Source: Massilia alkalitolerans DSM 17462
GTDB lineage: Bacteria > Pseudomonadota > Gammaproteobacteria > Burkholderiales > Burkholderiaceae_D
Direction: 5' to 3'
NCBI RefSeq assembly: GCF_000427785.1
Contig: NZ_ATYR01000011.1
Location: forward strand, 291 to 64,290
Length of the DNA stretch: 64,000 bases
Shown here: in pieces, positions 1-8,923 of the stretch
How the letters are laid out: every line of letters begins with the position of its first letter
Numbering within the stretch: position 1 is the stretch's first letter
The notes under the pieces: model-generated
Told to the model about the DNA's origin: nothing
Databases searched by the model: none
What the model saw: only the letters and a program-made list of their open reading frames with translations
Program-made: the position numbers and the translations under genes

Positions 1-275
1 CGCAGCCGCGCCAGCGGCGTGCCGCTCAGGTCGTTATAAGTGCGACCGCAGGCGCGGCAGCGATAGCGTTGCAGGCCATTAGCTTGCCCATGCCGGTAGT
101 AACGTTCGCAGGCGCAGTTGGGGCAGCGACGCATCGCCCCGCCGATCTGGCCGATGAGTGCGATTACCTGGTCCAGCCCGGCAGCGGGATGCAGGGCGGC
201 CAGCGTCTGCAGGCGCTGGGGCAGGTTCAGTGCAGGGAGTCTGGCAAACCACTTCTTGAAATGCGGTGCGCGCAT
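1..275 (-). mobile_element. 5' part of an IS transposase (IS1595-like), cut by the window edge
   Basis: Reading the minus strand from an ATG at 275 gives about 91 residues beginning MRAPHFKKWFARLP and running off the left edge without a stop. Residues 50-80 form a zinc-ribbon: CPNCAC, then YRHGQANGLQRYRC and CRACGRTYNDLSGTPL. This N-terminal arrangement is typical of IS1595-type DDE transposases that begin with a CxxC...CxxC ribbon before the catalytic domain. The DDE domain lies outside the window, so activity cannot be judged. The element inserts just downstream of glcF. Family assignment rests on motif memory and is fairly firm at the superfamily level, less so at the group level. Confidence 0.75.
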
Positions 276-309
276 GGTTGCTCCCGTCTGTGGTGACAGG
301 CATTCGACC

Positions 310-342
310 ATGGATGAGCTAAGCAGTTCCGCCCTCATCCAT
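310..342. repeat. 9-bp perfect inverted repeat between IS and glcF
   Basis: The arms ATGGATGAG (310-318) and CTCATCCAT (334-342) are perfectly complementary around a 15-base spacer. It lies between the transposase start and the glcF stop. It may be part of the IS terminal region, or a small transcription-end structure for glcF. There is no T-run in the glcF direction to make it a classical terminator. Confidence 0.4.
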
Positions 343-366
343 AGTGAAAGATGACAGCGCCTTTTT

Positions 367-1608
367 TCATGGCGCCGCGCCTGGCTCCAGCGCGCGGTCG
401 ATCAGCTCGATCCAGTGCGTGACCGGCGTCTGCGTCCCCGACTGCAGGTGGGTCATGCAGCCGATGTTGGCGGAGACGATTTCGTCCGGCTTGCAGGCCT
501 CCAGGTTGGCCAGCTTGCGGTCCCGCAGTTCGTGCGCGATCTCGGGATGCAGGACCGAATAAGTACCGGCCGAGCCGCAGCACAGGTGGCTCTCGGCGCA
601 CAGCGTAACGTCGACGCCGGCCGCGCGCAGCATGCCCTCGACCTTGCCGCGGATCTGCTGGCCGTGCTGCAGCGTGCAGGGCGGGTGATAGGCGACGCGC
701 TTGGCGATCTTCCCTTGCAGCTTGGCGGCGATCTGCTCCTCGAACTCCGGCAGGATTTCGGACAGGTCGCGCGTGAGCATCGAGATGCGTCCGGCCTTGG
801 CCGCATAGGCCTCGTCGTGCTCCAGCAGGTGACCGTATTCCTTGACGGTGACGCCGCAGCCGGACGCGGTCATGACGATCGCCTCGATCTCGCCCCGCTC
901 GACCAAGGGCCACCAGGCGTCGATGTTGCGGCGCATGTCCTCCAGGCCGCCCTGTTGATCGTTCAAGTGGTAACGCACGGCGCCGCAGCAGCCGGCCTTT
1001 GGCGCCGTTATCAGCTGCACGCCGAAGGCGTCGAGCACGCGCGCGGTGGCGGCATTAATGTTCGGGGCCATCGCCGGCTGCACGCAGCCCTCCAGCACCA
1101 GCATCTTGCGCGCATGGGTCCGGGTAGGCCAGGCGCCGGCGCTGCGTGCGGGCTGCAGCTTGTCCTGCAGCGCTCTGGAAAGCAGCGGGCGGGCGAGCTG
1201 CCCTGCCCTGAAAGCCGGCTTGAACAGTGCGCTACGGGGCAGGAACTCCTTGAGCGTGCTGCGCTTGACCCGGTCTTTCAGGGGGCGCGGCACGCGTTCC
1301 TCGACCACGCGGCGGCCGATGTCCACCAGGCGGCCATACTTGACGCCCGACGGACAGGTGGTTTCGCAGTTGCGGCAGGTGAGGCAGCGGTCCAGGTGCA
1401 GCTGGGTCTTGCGGGTAGGCTCGGCGCCTTCCAGCACCTGCTTGATCAGGTAGATGCGGCCGCGCGGGCCGTCGAGCTCGTCGCCCAGCAGCTGGTAGGT
1501 CGGGCAGGTGGCGGTGCAGAAGCCGCAGTGCACGCAGGCGCGCAGGATGCTTTCCGCTTCCTTGCCGTCCGCAGTGTCCTTGATGAAATCGGCCAGGTTA
1601 GTTTGCAT
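367..1608 (-). CDS. glcF: glycolate oxidase iron-sulfur subunit GlcF
   Basis: A 413-residue protein passing electrons from the flavin subunits of glycolate oxidase to the membrane chain. Two 4Fe-4S motifs are visible near the N-terminus (CVHCGFCTATCPTY at about 25-38 and CLTCRNCETTCPSG at about 75-90). Two CCG-type cysteine-rich repeats follow (EGCVQPAMAPNINAATARVL, then HPPCTLQHGQ with HLCCGSAGTYS). Length matches GlcF of proteobacteria. The gene starts one base after the glcE stop and is the third gene of glcDEF. No glcC, glcG, glcB or glcA follows; the IS fragment lies downstream instead. Confidence 0.95.
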   Translation of the reverse strand: MQTNLADFIKDTADGKEAESILRACVHCGFCTATCPTYQLLGDELDGPRGRIYLIKQVLEGAEPTRKTQLHLDRCLTCRNCETTCPSGVKYGRLVDIGRRVVEERVPRPLKDRVKRSTLKEFLPRSALFKPAFRAGQLARPLLSRALQDKLQPARSAGAWPTRTHARKMLVLEGCVQPAMAPNINAATARVLDAFGVQLITAPKAGCCGAVRYHLNDQQGGLEDMRRNIDAWWPLVERGEIEAIVMTASGCGVTVKEYGHLLEHDEAYAAKAGRISMLTRDLSEILPEFEEQIAAKLQGKIAKRVAYHPPCTLQHGQQIRGKVEGMLRAAGVDVTLCAESHLCCGSAGTYSVLHPEIAHELRDRKLANLEACKPDEIVSANIGCMTHLQSGTQTPVTHWIELIDRALEPGAAP

Positions 1609-1609
1609 A

Positions 1610-2656
1610 TCAGTACAGTCGTCCCGGATTGAAGATGTGCGCCGGATCGAAGGAATTCTTCAGGCGTTCGTGGATGCGCGCGACCGCCGGCTGAAGGGGC
1701 TGGAACACGACCACGGATTTGTCGCCGCCACGGAACAGGGTCGCGTGGCCGCCGACGGCGGATACCGCAGCGCGGATCGTTTCGGCATCGCGGTCGCTAC
1801 GCAGCCAGCGCTGGGCGCCGCCCCACTCGATCAGCTGCACGCCGCCGAGCTTGAGTGTATCCGTCGTGGAGGGCAGCGACAGGCGCCACAATGCCTCCTC
1901 GCCGCCAAAGAAGGGCAAGCGCTGTTCGCGCAGCTCTTCCCAGAAGCACGCCGCGTTGGGCATGGTCTCGCCGCCGATCAGGCGCACGGCCGCATCCACC
2001 GCGGCCTGGGCGCCCGACAGGCGCAGCCACAAGCTGCCGTTGTGCCAGCAACTGGCGGACAGCGGCAGCGGCTGGCCGCCCCACGCGTTCAGCTTGCGGA
2101 TGGCCTCGCCCTCCGGCAACTCCAGGCACAGCGTGGTTTCGGCAAACGGCTTCGGCAAGACCTTGACCGACACTTCCAGCAGCAGGCCGAGGGTGCCGAG
2201 CGAACCGGCCAGCATGCGCGAGACGTCGTAGCCGGCCACGTTCTTCATCACCTGGCCGCCGAAGGTGAGCACATCGCCCTTCCCGTCCAGCAGCTTCGCC
2301 CCCAGCATGAAGTCGCGCACGCCGCCGCTGGTCGCGCGGCGCGGGCCGGCCAGGCCGGCGGCGATGGCGCCGCCCAGGGTGGCCCCCTCGCCGAAGTGCG
2401 GCGGCTCGAAGGCCAGCATCTGGTTGCGTTCGGCCAGCACCGCTTCGATCTCGGCGAGCGGCGTGCCGCAGCGCGCCGTGATCACCAGTTCGGTCGGCTC
2501 GTAGTCGACGATGCCGGCATAGCCGCGCGTGTCGAGGATCTCGCCCTCGAGGCGCTGGCCGTACCAGTCCTTGCTACCGCCGCCGCGGATGCGCAGGGGC
2601 GTCTTGTCGGCTGCGGCGGCGCGCACCCGTTGCTGGAATTGTTCGATCGATTGCAT
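1610..2656 (-). CDS. glcE: glycolate oxidase FAD-binding subunit GlcE
   Basis: A 348-residue FAD_binding_4 (PCMH-type) protein. The N-terminal flavin fold shows LRIRGGGSKDWYG at about 20-32 and GATLGGAIAAGLAGPRRA near 90-110. It is shorter than GlcD and lacks the long C-terminal FAD-oxidase region, as expected for GlcE. It sits between glcD (3-base gap) and glcF (1-base gap), so the three are almost certainly co-transcribed and translationally coupled. GlcE is required with GlcD and GlcF for oxidation of glycolate to glyoxylate. Confidence 0.93.
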   Translation of the reverse strand: MQSIEQFQQRVRAAAADKTPLRIRGGGSKDWYGQRLEGEILDTRGYAGIVDYEPTELVITARCGTPLAEIEAVLAERNQMLAFEPPHFGEGATLGGAIAAGLAGPRRATSGGVRDFMLGAKLLDGKGDVLTFGGQVMKNVAGYDVSRMLAGSLGTLGLLLEVSVKVLPKPFAETTLCLELPEGEAIRKLNAWGGQPLPLSASCWHNGSLWLRLSGAQAAVDAAVRLIGGETMPNAACFWEELREQRLPFFGGEEALWRLSLPSTTDTLKLGGVQLIEWGGAQRWLRSDRDAETIRAAVSAVGGHATLFRGGDKSVVVFQPLQPAVARIHERLKNSFDPAHIFNPGRLY

Positions 2657-2659
2657 GCT

Positions 2660-4141
2660 TTAAAAACGCGGGAGGTCGGGGAACGGCAGCTCGCCGCCAT
2701 GCACATGCATCTTGCCGAATTCGGCACAGCGGTGCGGAGTCGGGATGGCCTTGTCCGGATTGAGCAGCATGGGCGCATCGAAGGCGCGCTTGACCTCGAA
2801 GAAGGCGTCGAGCTCCTTGCGGCCGAACTGCACGCACATCGAGTTGATCTTCTCCATGCCCACGCCGTGTTCGCCGGTGATGGTGCCGCCCACTTCGACG
2901 CACAGCGCCAGGATCGCCGCACCGAAGGCCTCGGCGCGATCGAATTCGCCCGGCTGGTTCGCATCGAACAGGATCAGCGGATGCATGTTGCCGTCGCCCG
3001 CATGGAACACGTTCGAGCAGCGCAGGCCGAAGCTCGTCTCCATTTCCTCGATGCCCTTCAATACGCGCGCCAGCTGCTTGCGCGGGATGGTGCCGTCCAT
3101 GCAGTAGTAGTCCGGCGAGATGCGCCCTGCCGCCGGGAAGGCGTTCTTGCGGCCGGACCAGAAACGCATGCGCTCGGCCTCGCTCTGCGAGACGGCAATC
3201 GCCGTGGCGCCGGCGCCTTCGAAGACCGCCTTCATGCGTTCGATTTCTTCCGCCACCTCCAGTGCGGTCCCGTCGGCCTCGCACAGCAGGATGGCGGCCG
3301 CATCGGTGTCATAGCCGGCACGCACGAATGGCTCGACCATGCGCACCGAGGTGCGGTCCATCATCTCCAGCCCGGCCGGGATGATGCCGGCGGCGATGAT
3401 ACTGGCCACCGCATTGCCGGCGGTGATGACGTCGTCGAAAGAGGCCATGACGACCTGGGCCACCGCGGGCTTGGGCACCAGTTTCACGGTGACTTCCGTC
3501 ACGATGCCGAGCATGCCTTCCGAGCCGATGAACACGGCCAGCAGGTCCAGGCCCGGCGCGTCCAGCGCTTCGCTGCCGAGTTCGATGATCTCGCCTTCGA
3601 TGGTGGCGACGCGCACGCGCAGCACGTTGTGCACCGTCAGGCCGTATTTCAGGCAGTGCACGCCGCCCGAGTTCTCGGCCACGTTGCCGCCGATGGTGCA
3701 GGCGATCTGCGACGAGGGGTCGGGCGCGTAGTACAGGCCGTGTTGAAAGGCTGCTTCGGAGATGGCGAGGTTGCGCACGCCCGGCTGGACCACGGCGGTG
3801 CGTGAGTACGCATCCACCCGCACGATGCGGTTCAATCTCGCGGTCGAGATCACGACGCCATCCGCGATCGGCAGCGCGCCGCCCGAGAGACCGGTGCCGG
3901 CGCCGCGCGGCACGATCGGCACGTTCAATTCGCGGCAGATGTTCAGGATCGCCAGCACCTGCTCTTCGCTGGTGGGGAGCGTGACGATCATCGGCAACTG
4001 GCGGTAGGCGGCCAGGCCGTCGCATTCGTAGGGACGGGTGTCTTCGGGGTCAGACAGGACGCAGCCGTCGGGCAGGCGCGCACGCAGGCTCGCTGCGACC
4101 TGGTCGCGCCTTCCGGCGACAGTGGATGGTATGGCGCTCAT
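2660..4141 (-). CDS. glcD: glycolate oxidase subunit GlcD (FAD-linked)
   Basis: A 493-residue FAD-linked oxidase that oxidises glycolate (and D-lactate in some members) to glyoxylate. The PCMH FAD domain shows VPRGAGTGLSGGALP at about 75-90 and IGGNVAENSGG near 140-155. The C-terminal FAD-oxidase domain carries SNVFHAGDGNMHP and GGTITGEHGVGM, both hallmarks of the GlcD/DLD family. The ATG at 4141 is the first gene start after a 102-base divergent intergenic region shared with the adenosyltransferase gene, so the operon promoter should lie there. No glcC-like regulator is adjacent. Confidence 0.95.
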   Translation of the reverse strand: MSAIPSTVAGRRDQVAASLRARLPDGCVLSDPEDTRPYECDGLAAYRQLPMIVTLPTSEEQVLAILNICRELNVPIVPRGAGTGLSGGALPIADGVVISTARLNRIVRVDAYSRTAVVQPGVRNLAISEAAFQHGLYYAPDPSSQIACTIGGNVAENSGGVHCLKYGLTVHNVLRVRVATIEGEIIELGSEALDAPGLDLLAVFIGSEGMLGIVTEVTVKLVPKPAVAQVVMASFDDVITAGNAVASIIAAGIIPAGLEMMDRTSVRMVEPFVRAGYDTDAAAILLCEADGTALEVAEEIERMKAVFEGAGATAIAVSQSEAERMRFWSGRKNAFPAAGRISPDYYCMDGTIPRKQLARVLKGIEEMETSFGLRCSNVFHAGDGNMHPLILFDANQPGEFDRAEAFGAAILALCVEVGGTITGEHGVGMEKINSMCVQFGRKELDAFFEVKRAFDAPMLLNPDKAIPTPHRCAEFGKMHVHGGELPFPDLPRF

Positions 4142-4243
4142 GGTTGAATTGTAGGCATATTCGGGCCCGTGCGGGGCACAAGCGCCGTGTTTTATCGTAT
4201 GCTCGCCCTATCGTTTTTTTTACAGATCATATAAGACTACATC

Positions 4244-4798
4244 ATGGGTAACCGACTCTCGAAAATCGCCACCCGCACGGGCGACGACGGCACCACCGGC
4301 CTGGGCGACGGCAGCCGCACCGGCAAGGACAGCGCGCGCATCCATTCGCTCGGCGAAGTGGACGAGCTCAACTCGTTCGTGGGCCTGCTGCTGTGCGAAG
4401 AGATGCCTGGCGACCTGCGCGAGGAACTGATCTCGATCCAGCACGACCTGTTCGACCTGGGCGGCGAACTGTGCATCCCGGGCTACGAGATGATCAAGGA
4501 CGAGCACGTGGCCCGCCTGGACGGCCTGCTCGAGAAGTACAACGCCGACTTGCCGGTCCTGAAGGAATTCATCCTGCCGGCCGGCTCGCGCGCCGCTTCC
4601 CTCGCCCATGTGTGCCGCACCGTGTGCCGCCGTGCCGAGCGCAGCATCGTGGCGCTGTCGCATGCCGAGCAGATCCGCCCGCATCCGCGCCAGTACGTGA
4701 ACCGCCTGTCGGACCTGATGTTCGTGCTGGCCCGCGTGCTGAACCGATTCGCCGGCGGCAGCGACGTGCTGTGGCAGCACGAGCGCAAGCGGGGATAA
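4244..4798 (+). CDS. cob(I)alamin adenosyltransferase, PduO type
   Basis: A 184-residue ATP:corrinoid adenosyltransferase that makes adenosylcobalamin from cob(I)alamin and ATP. The N-terminal nucleotide-binding motif TRTGDDGTTGLGDGSR (about 10-25) and the helical RRAERSIVAL segment (about 125-135) are diagnostic of the PduO/MMAB type rather than CobA/BtuR. Length agrees with bacterial single-domain PduO proteins. There is no strong Shine-Dalgarno before the ATG at 4244, but the conserved N-terminus fits this start. The next gene begins four bases after its stop. No B12-dependent enzyme is nearby in the window. Confidence 0.92.
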   Translation: MGNRLSKIATRTGDDGTTGLGDGSRTGKDSARIHSLGEVDELNSFVGLLLCEEMPGDLREELISIQHDLFDLGGELCIPGYEMIKDEHVARLDGLLEKYNADLPVLKEFILPAGSRAASLAHVCRTVCRRAERSIVALSHAEQIRPHPRQYVNRLSDLMFVLARVLNRFAGGSDVLWQHERKRG

Positions 4799-4802
4799 AC
4801 CC

Positions 4803-5504
4803 ATGGACGACTTCATCGCCATCTACGACAACGCCCTCACTGCCGAGCAGTGCGACGCGATCCGCGCGCGCTTCGACGATAGCAAGAAGGTGGCGCGCGG
4901 CCGCACCGGCAACGGGGTGGATGTCAGCAAGAAGGACAGCTACGACCTCACCATCAACGGGCATGCGGAATGGGACGATGTCGGCGCCCTGCTGACGCAG
5001 ACCATGGCGCGTCACCTGGCGCAGTACATGGACAAGTACCGCATGCTGCTGATCGGCGCGCTGTCCCCGCAGGTGGCGCATCCGCAGACGGGCGAGCCGG
5101 TGACGCTGTCACTTGGTAATTTCGACGAGTTCGGCACACCGAACGTCGTGGAACTGATGCAGTCGATCTACCGGGTCGGGAACATCAACCTGCAGAAGTA
5201 CCTGGAGGGGACCGGGGGCTACCACCACTGGCATTCCGAGATCTATCCGCAAAACGCCAGCTGCGAGACCCTGCACCGGGTGCTGCTGTGGCAGTTTTAT
5301 CTCAACGACGTGGCCGATGGCGGGGAGACGGAGTTCCTGTACCAGGGGCGCAAGGTGGAGGCGCACAAGGGGCGCCTGATCATTGCGCCGGCGGGGTTTA
5401 CGCATACCCACAAGGGGCATGTGTCGCGCAGTGGGGACAAGTACATTGCGACCTCGTGGATTTTGTTCCAGAGGGCGGAGGCACTGTTTGGCCAGCCGGG
5501 GTGA
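4803..5504 (+). CDS. 2-oxoglutarate/Fe(II)-dependent oxygenase (prolyl-4-hydroxylase-like)
   Basis: A 233-residue protein with the double-stranded beta-helix of the 2OG-Fe(II) oxygenase superfamily. Putative iron ligands are H144 and E146 in YHHWHSE and a distal histidine at 201 or 203 in FTHTHKGH; the region GGETEFLYQGRKVEAHKGRL resembles P4Hc/PKHD proteins. The proximal ligand pair is H-x-E rather than the more common H-x-D. Substrate is unknown. It follows the adenosyltransferase gene by four bases, with GGGGATAAACC just before the ATG serving as ribosome-binding site. The 3' end faces dxs across a palindromic repeat. Confidence 0.8.
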   Translation: MDDFIAIYDNALTAEQCDAIRARFDDSKKVARGRTGNGVDVSKKDSYDLTINGHAEWDDVGALLTQTMARHLAQYMDKYRMLLIGALSPQVAHPQTGEPVTLSLGNFDEFGTPNVVELMQSIYRVGNINLQKYLEGTGGYHHWHSEIYPQNASCETLHRVLLWQFYLNDVADGGETEFLYQGRKVEAHKGRLIIAPAGFTHTHKGHVSRSGDKYIATSWILFQRAEALFGQPG

Positions 5505-5529
5505 GCTTGCTTTAGGCGACTTCGGAAGA

Positions 5530-5618
5530 AAAATTGGGTTCCGGCCTTCGCCGGAACGACGGTCTTGAGTGTGTTGGCTCTAGAACCGTCATTCCCGCGA
5601 AGGCGGGAACCCAATTTT
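5530..5618. repeat. composite palindromic intergenic repeat, copy A
   Basis: Two 34-base half-units face each other around a 21-base loop. The left half (5530-5563) starts AAAATTGGGTTCCGGCC and ends GACGGT; the right half (5585-5618) starts ACCGTCATTCCCGC and ends CCCAATTTT. The reverse complement of one matches the other at 31 of 34 positions, and each half also holds its own small hairpin around CTTCG or GAAG. It sits between the convergent ends of the 2OG oxygenase gene and dxs, where it could end transcription in both directions. Related copies occur at 27864-27975 and 57641-57756. Confidence 0.85.
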
Positions 5619-5631
5619 ATAAACGTACCAC

Positions 5632-7503
5632 TTAGGTGTTATTCACCACCAGGCGCGGCTCACCGACCGCGAAACGCTGACGAATCGACGCAGCAATGCC
5701 CTTGGCATCCAGCCCCACCGACGCCAGCAGCGCCGCCGGATCGCCCTGGTCGATGAACTTGTCCGGCAGGCCCAGGTTCAGCACCGGCTTGGCAATCCCT
5801 TCCGCCGCCAGCGCTTCCATCACCGCGCTGCCCGCGCCGCCCATCACGCAGCCCTCTTCCACCGTCACCAGGCAGTCGTGCTCCTTCGCCAGGCGCTTGA
5901 CCAGCTCCACGTCGAGCGGCTTCACGAAGCGCATGTTGGCGACCGTCGCGTTCAGCTCTTCGCCGGCCGCGATGCTCGGCGCCACCATCGAACCGAAGGC
6001 CAGGATCGCGATGCCCTTGCCTTCGCGCCGTACTTCGCCCTTGCCGATCTCGATCGATGTCAGCTCTTCCTGGATCGCCGCGCCAATGCCGGCGCCGCGC
6101 GGATAGCGCACCGCTGCCGGGCCCGGGTAGTGGTAGGCGGTGGTCAGCATCTGGCGGCATTCGTTCTCGTCCGACGCGGCCATGACGACCATGTTCGGGA
6201 TGCAGCGCAGGTAGGCCAGGTCGTAGTTGCCGGCATGGGTGGCGCCGTCGGCGCCGACCAGGCCCGCACGGTCGAGCGCGAAGGTCACGTCCAGGTTCTG
6301 CAGGGCCACGTCGTGGATCAGCTGGTCGTAGCCGCGTTGCAGGAAGGTCGAGTAGATCGCCACCACCGGCTTCATGCCTTCGGTGGCCATGCCGGCGCCG
6401 AAGGTCACCGAATGCTGCTCGGCGATGCCGACGTCGAAGTAGCGCTCCGGATACTGCTGGTGGAAGCGCACCATGCCCGAGCCTTCGCGCATCGCCGGCG
6501 TGATGCCGACCAGGCGCTTGTCGACGGCCGCCATGTCACACAGCCAGTTGCCGAACACTTCGGTGTAGGTGATCTTGCTCGGCGCGGTGGCCGGCTTGAT
6601 GCCTTCCGTCGGGTTGAACTTGCCGGTGCCGTGGTACAGGATCGGCTCGGCCTCGGCCAGCTTGTAGCCCTGCCCTTTTTTCGTCACCACGTGCAGGAAC
6701 TGCGGGCCCTTGAGCTTCTTGATGTTCTCCAGGGTCGGAATCAGGGAATCCAGGTCGTGGCCGTCGATCGGGCCGATGTAGTTGAAGCCGAATTCCTCGA
6801 ACATGGTGGCCGGGACCACCATGCCCTTGGCATGTTCCTCGAGCTTGCGCGCCAGATCCAGCACTGCACCCGGCAGCACGCTCTTGCCCACGTTCTTGGC
6901 GGCGGCGTAGAACTGGCCGCTCATCAAACGCGCCAGGTAGCGATTCAGCGCGCCCACCGGCGGCGAGATCGACATGTCGTTGTCGTTCAGGACCACCAGC
7001 AGGTTGCAGTCTTCCTCGACGCCCGCATTGTTCAGGGCCTCGAAGGCCATGCCGGCAGTCATGGAGCCGTCGCCGATCACGGCGATCGCGTGGCGGTCTT
7101 CGCCTTTCAGCTTGGCCGCCTGGGCCATGCCCAGGGCCGCAGAGATCGAGGTCGACGAATGCGCGGTGCCGAAGGTGTCGTAGATGCTCTCGTCGCGCTT
7201 CGGGAAGCCCGACAGGCCGTTCAGCTGGCGCAGGCTGGGCATGCGGTCGCGGCGGCCGGTGAGGATCTTGTGCGAATAGGTCTGGTGGCCCACGTCCCAC
7301 ACGATGCGGTCGTGCGGGGTGTTGTAGACGTAATGCAGCGCGATGGTCAGTTCCACGGTGCCCAGGTTCGAGGACAGGTGGCCGCCGGTCTTCGACACCG
7401 AGTCGAGCAGGAACTGGCGCAGCTCGGTGGCGAGCGGGGTCAGTTGCGTGCGCGGCAGCTTGCGCAGGTCCGCGGGGTCGTTGATGGTCTCTAGCAGGTT
7501 CAT
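5632..7503 (-). CDS. dxs: 1-deoxy-D-xylulose-5-phosphate synthase
   Basis: A 623-residue thiamine-diphosphate enzyme condensing pyruvate and glyceraldehyde 3-phosphate in the first step of the MEP isoprenoid pathway. The ThDP/Mg motif [18 protein letters not shown] (about 150-168) and the transketolase pyrimidine region with [18 protein letters not shown] (about 410-428) are intact, followed by a C-terminal transketolase domain. Length is standard. The start is the ATG at 7503, abutting the ispA stop, so it is the last gene of xseB-ispA-dxs and is probably translationally coupled to ispA. Confidence 0.98.
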   Translation of the reverse strand: MNLLETINDPADLRKLPRTQLTPLATELRQFLLDSVSKTGGHLSSNLGTVELTIALHYVYNTPHDRIVWDVGHQTYSHKILTGRRDRMPSLRQLNGLSGFPKRDESIYDTFGTAHSSTSISAALGMAQAAKLKGEDRHAIAVIGDGSMTAGMAFEALNNAGVEEDCNLLVVLNDNDMSISPPVGALNRYLARLMSGQFYAAAKNVGKSVLPGAVLDLARKLEEHAKGMVVPATMFEEFGFNYIGPIDGHDLDSLIPTLENIKKLKGPQFLHVVTKKGQGYKLAEAEPILYHGTGKFNPTEGIKPATAPSKITYTEVFGNWLCDMAAVDKRLVGITPAMREGSGMVRFHQQYPERYFDVGIAEQHSVTFGAGMATEGMKPVVAIYSTFLQRGYDQLIHDVALQNLDVTFALDRAGLVGADGATHAGNYDLAYLRCIPNMVVMAASDENECRQMLTTAYHYPGPAAVRYPRGAGIGAAIQEELTSIEIGKGEVRREGKGIAILAFGSMVAPSIAAGEELNATVANMRFVKPLDVELVKRLAKEHDCLVTVEEGCVMGGAGSAVMEALAAEGIAKPVLNLGLPDKFIDQGDPAALLASVGLDAKGIAASIRQRFAVGEPRLVVNNT

Positions 7504-8406
7504 TTATGCCTTCCGCTGCACGATGAGGTCCGCGAGTTCGCGCAGCCGCAGTGCTTGTTCTCCGAATGGCGCCAGCGCATCGTGCGCTTCACGCCGCAGT
7601 TGCTCGGCCAGTTCCTTCGATTGGTCCAGCCCAAGGATCGACACATAGGTCGGCTTGTTGTCGGCCGCGTCCTTGCCCGCGGTCTTGCCCAGCGTGGCCG
7701 AATCGGCCGTCGCATCCAGCACGTCGTCCACCACCTGGAAAGCCAGGCCGATCGCCTTCGAATAGGCTGTCAATGCTTCCAGTTCGGTGGGCGACAAGTC
7801 ACGGCCGGCAAGCGCGCCCAGGATCACCGAAACGCGCAGCATCGCTCCGGTTTTGAGCTGGTGCATGCGCTCCAGTTCCTCGCGTGTGAGTGCCAGGCCG
7901 ACGCTGTCAAGGTCGATCGCCTGGCCGCCGCACATGCCGCTCGAGCCCGCCGCTTCGGCCAGCAGGCGCAGCATGGTGACCAGGCGCGCAGGTGGCAAGG
8001 TGTCGATGCCGGCCAAGGTCTCGAAGGCCTGGGCCTGCAGCGTGTCGCCGACCAGCAGCGCGGTCGCTTCGTCGTAGGCGACGTGCACGGTCGGCTTGCC
8101 GCGGCGCAGGTCGTCGTCGTCCATGCAGGGCATGTCGTCGTGCACCAGCGAGTACACGTGGATCATCTCGACGGCAGCAGCCACGCGCGCCAGCGCCTCC
8201 GAATGGTCAAACTGCGCGCCGCCGAACAGGGCGCCGCTGCCGTAGGCGAGCAGCGGACGGATCCGCTTGCCGCCGCCCAGCGTGGTGTAGCGCATCGCTT
8301 CGTGGAGCTTGTGCGGGATGGTGGTGGCGGCCGGCAGGAAGGTCTCGAGCGCATGCTCGACGTCCTGCTGCACCTGCTGCATCCAGTCCTGGAATGGCTG
8401 CGTCAT
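7504..8406 (-). CDS. ispA: farnesyl diphosphate synthase (polyprenyl synthetase)
   Basis: A 300-residue short-chain trans-prenyltransferase making geranyl and farnesyl diphosphate. The first Asp-rich motif HDDMPCMDDDDLRRGK (about 90-105) and the second FQVVDDVLDATAD (about 225-238) are both present, as is GGGKRIRP near 45. The ATG at 8406 overlaps the xseB stop in an ATGA arrangement and gives the usual IspA N-terminus; the open frame continues upstream but only inside xseB. Together with dxs it supplies early isoprenoid flux for quinones and undecaprenyl phosphate. Confidence 0.96.
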   Translation of the reverse strand: MTQPFQDWMQQVQQDVEHALETFLPAATTIPHKLHEAMRYTTLGGGKRIRPLLAYGSGALFGGAQFDHSEALARVAAAVEMIHVYSLVHDDMPCMDDDDLRRGKPTVHVAYDEATALLVGDTLQAQAFETLAGIDTLPPARLVTMLRLLAEAAGSSGMCGGQAIDLDSVGLALTREELERMHQLKTGAMLRVSVILGALAGRDLSPTELEALTAYSKAIGLAFQVVDDVLDATADSATLGKTAGKDAADNKPTYVSILGLDQSKELAEQLRREAHDALAPFGEQALRLRELADLIVQRKA

Positions 8407-8648
8407 TGCTCGCCCTCGCCTTCGGCCGAGAAGGGCTTGAGCATGTCGCCTTCGAGCACCTTGACCTGGGACTCGACCTTTTCCAGCTGGGCCGCGCAAT
8501 ACTTCACCAGCTCGGAGCCGCGCGCATAGGCGGCCACCGAGGCTTCGAGCGGAAGCTGGCCGGATTCCATCTGCGACACGAGCTGGGCCAGCTCGGCCAT
8601 CGCGCCCTCGAAGGATTCCGGCGGCGCGCCGTTTGTCATATTTGCCAT
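8403..8648 (-). CDS. xseB: exodeoxyribonuclease VII small subunit
   Basis: An 81-residue helical protein with the XseB pattern ESFEGAMAELAQLVSQMESG, then LPLEASVAAYARG and LVKYCAAQLEKVESQVKVL. XseB binds several copies to XseA to form exonuclease VII, which degrades single-stranded DNA. It is first in the xseB-ispA-dxs operon, a common proteobacterial order, and its stop overlaps the ispA start by four bases. Two ATGs (8648 and 8639) are possible; the first is used here. XseA is not in the window. Confidence 0.93.
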   Translation of the reverse strand: MANMTNGAPPESFEGAMAELAQLVSQMESGQLPLEASVAAYARGSELVKYCAAQLEKVESQVKVLEGDMLKPFSAEGEGEQ

Positions 8649-8856
8649 AGCTATTTAATAGGGGACGGCGCAAGGGTGCGCCATGGGACAGTCCAATCGC
8701 GTATTTTAGTCCAATCCTTCCCCTCAAGGGGCGCACATTGCATCGAACGCAACTTGCTCCGATGGAAGCTTTTAACGCGATTGCGCCTGCCTCGATGAAA
8801 CCCGTGATTATTCAACAACTTATTTGCACGGTTTCGTCTCTTCCACGTGACGGGCC

Positions 8857-8886
8857 CTGACCCTGAGCCTGTTTCCACGGTATAAT
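8857..8886 (+). promoter_or_regulatory. sigma-70-type promoter upstream of Rieske gene
   Basis: A perfect -10 hexamer TATAAT (8881-8886) lies 18 bp from CTGACC (8857-8862), which matches the -35 consensus at four core positions. Transcription would start near 8893, giving a leader of about 210 bases before the Rieske start at 9103. The -10 overlaps an inverted repeat (8877-8910). Confidence 0.6.
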
Positions 8887-8910
8887 CTTCGGTTCTGTCC
8901 GAAATACCGT
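8877..8910. promoter_or_regulatory. nested dyad overlapping the -10 element (possible operator)
   Basis: Outer arms ACGGTAT (8877-8883) and ATACCGT (8904-8910) flank inner arms TTCGG (8888-8892) and CCGAA (8899-8903). The dyad covers the -10 hexamer and the predicted transcription start, the position expected for a repressor operator. It could equally form a hairpin in the earliest RNA. No regulator gene is adjacent, so the partner is unknown. Confidence 0.4.
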
Positions 8911-8923
8911 ATTCCTCAACCAA

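Noticed and set aside
415-3805. Long plus-strand open frames across the glcDEF region
   Set aside because: They are antisense to well-conserved glc genes, are His/Gln/Arg-rich shadows of high-GC codon use and have no domains or ribosome-binding sites.
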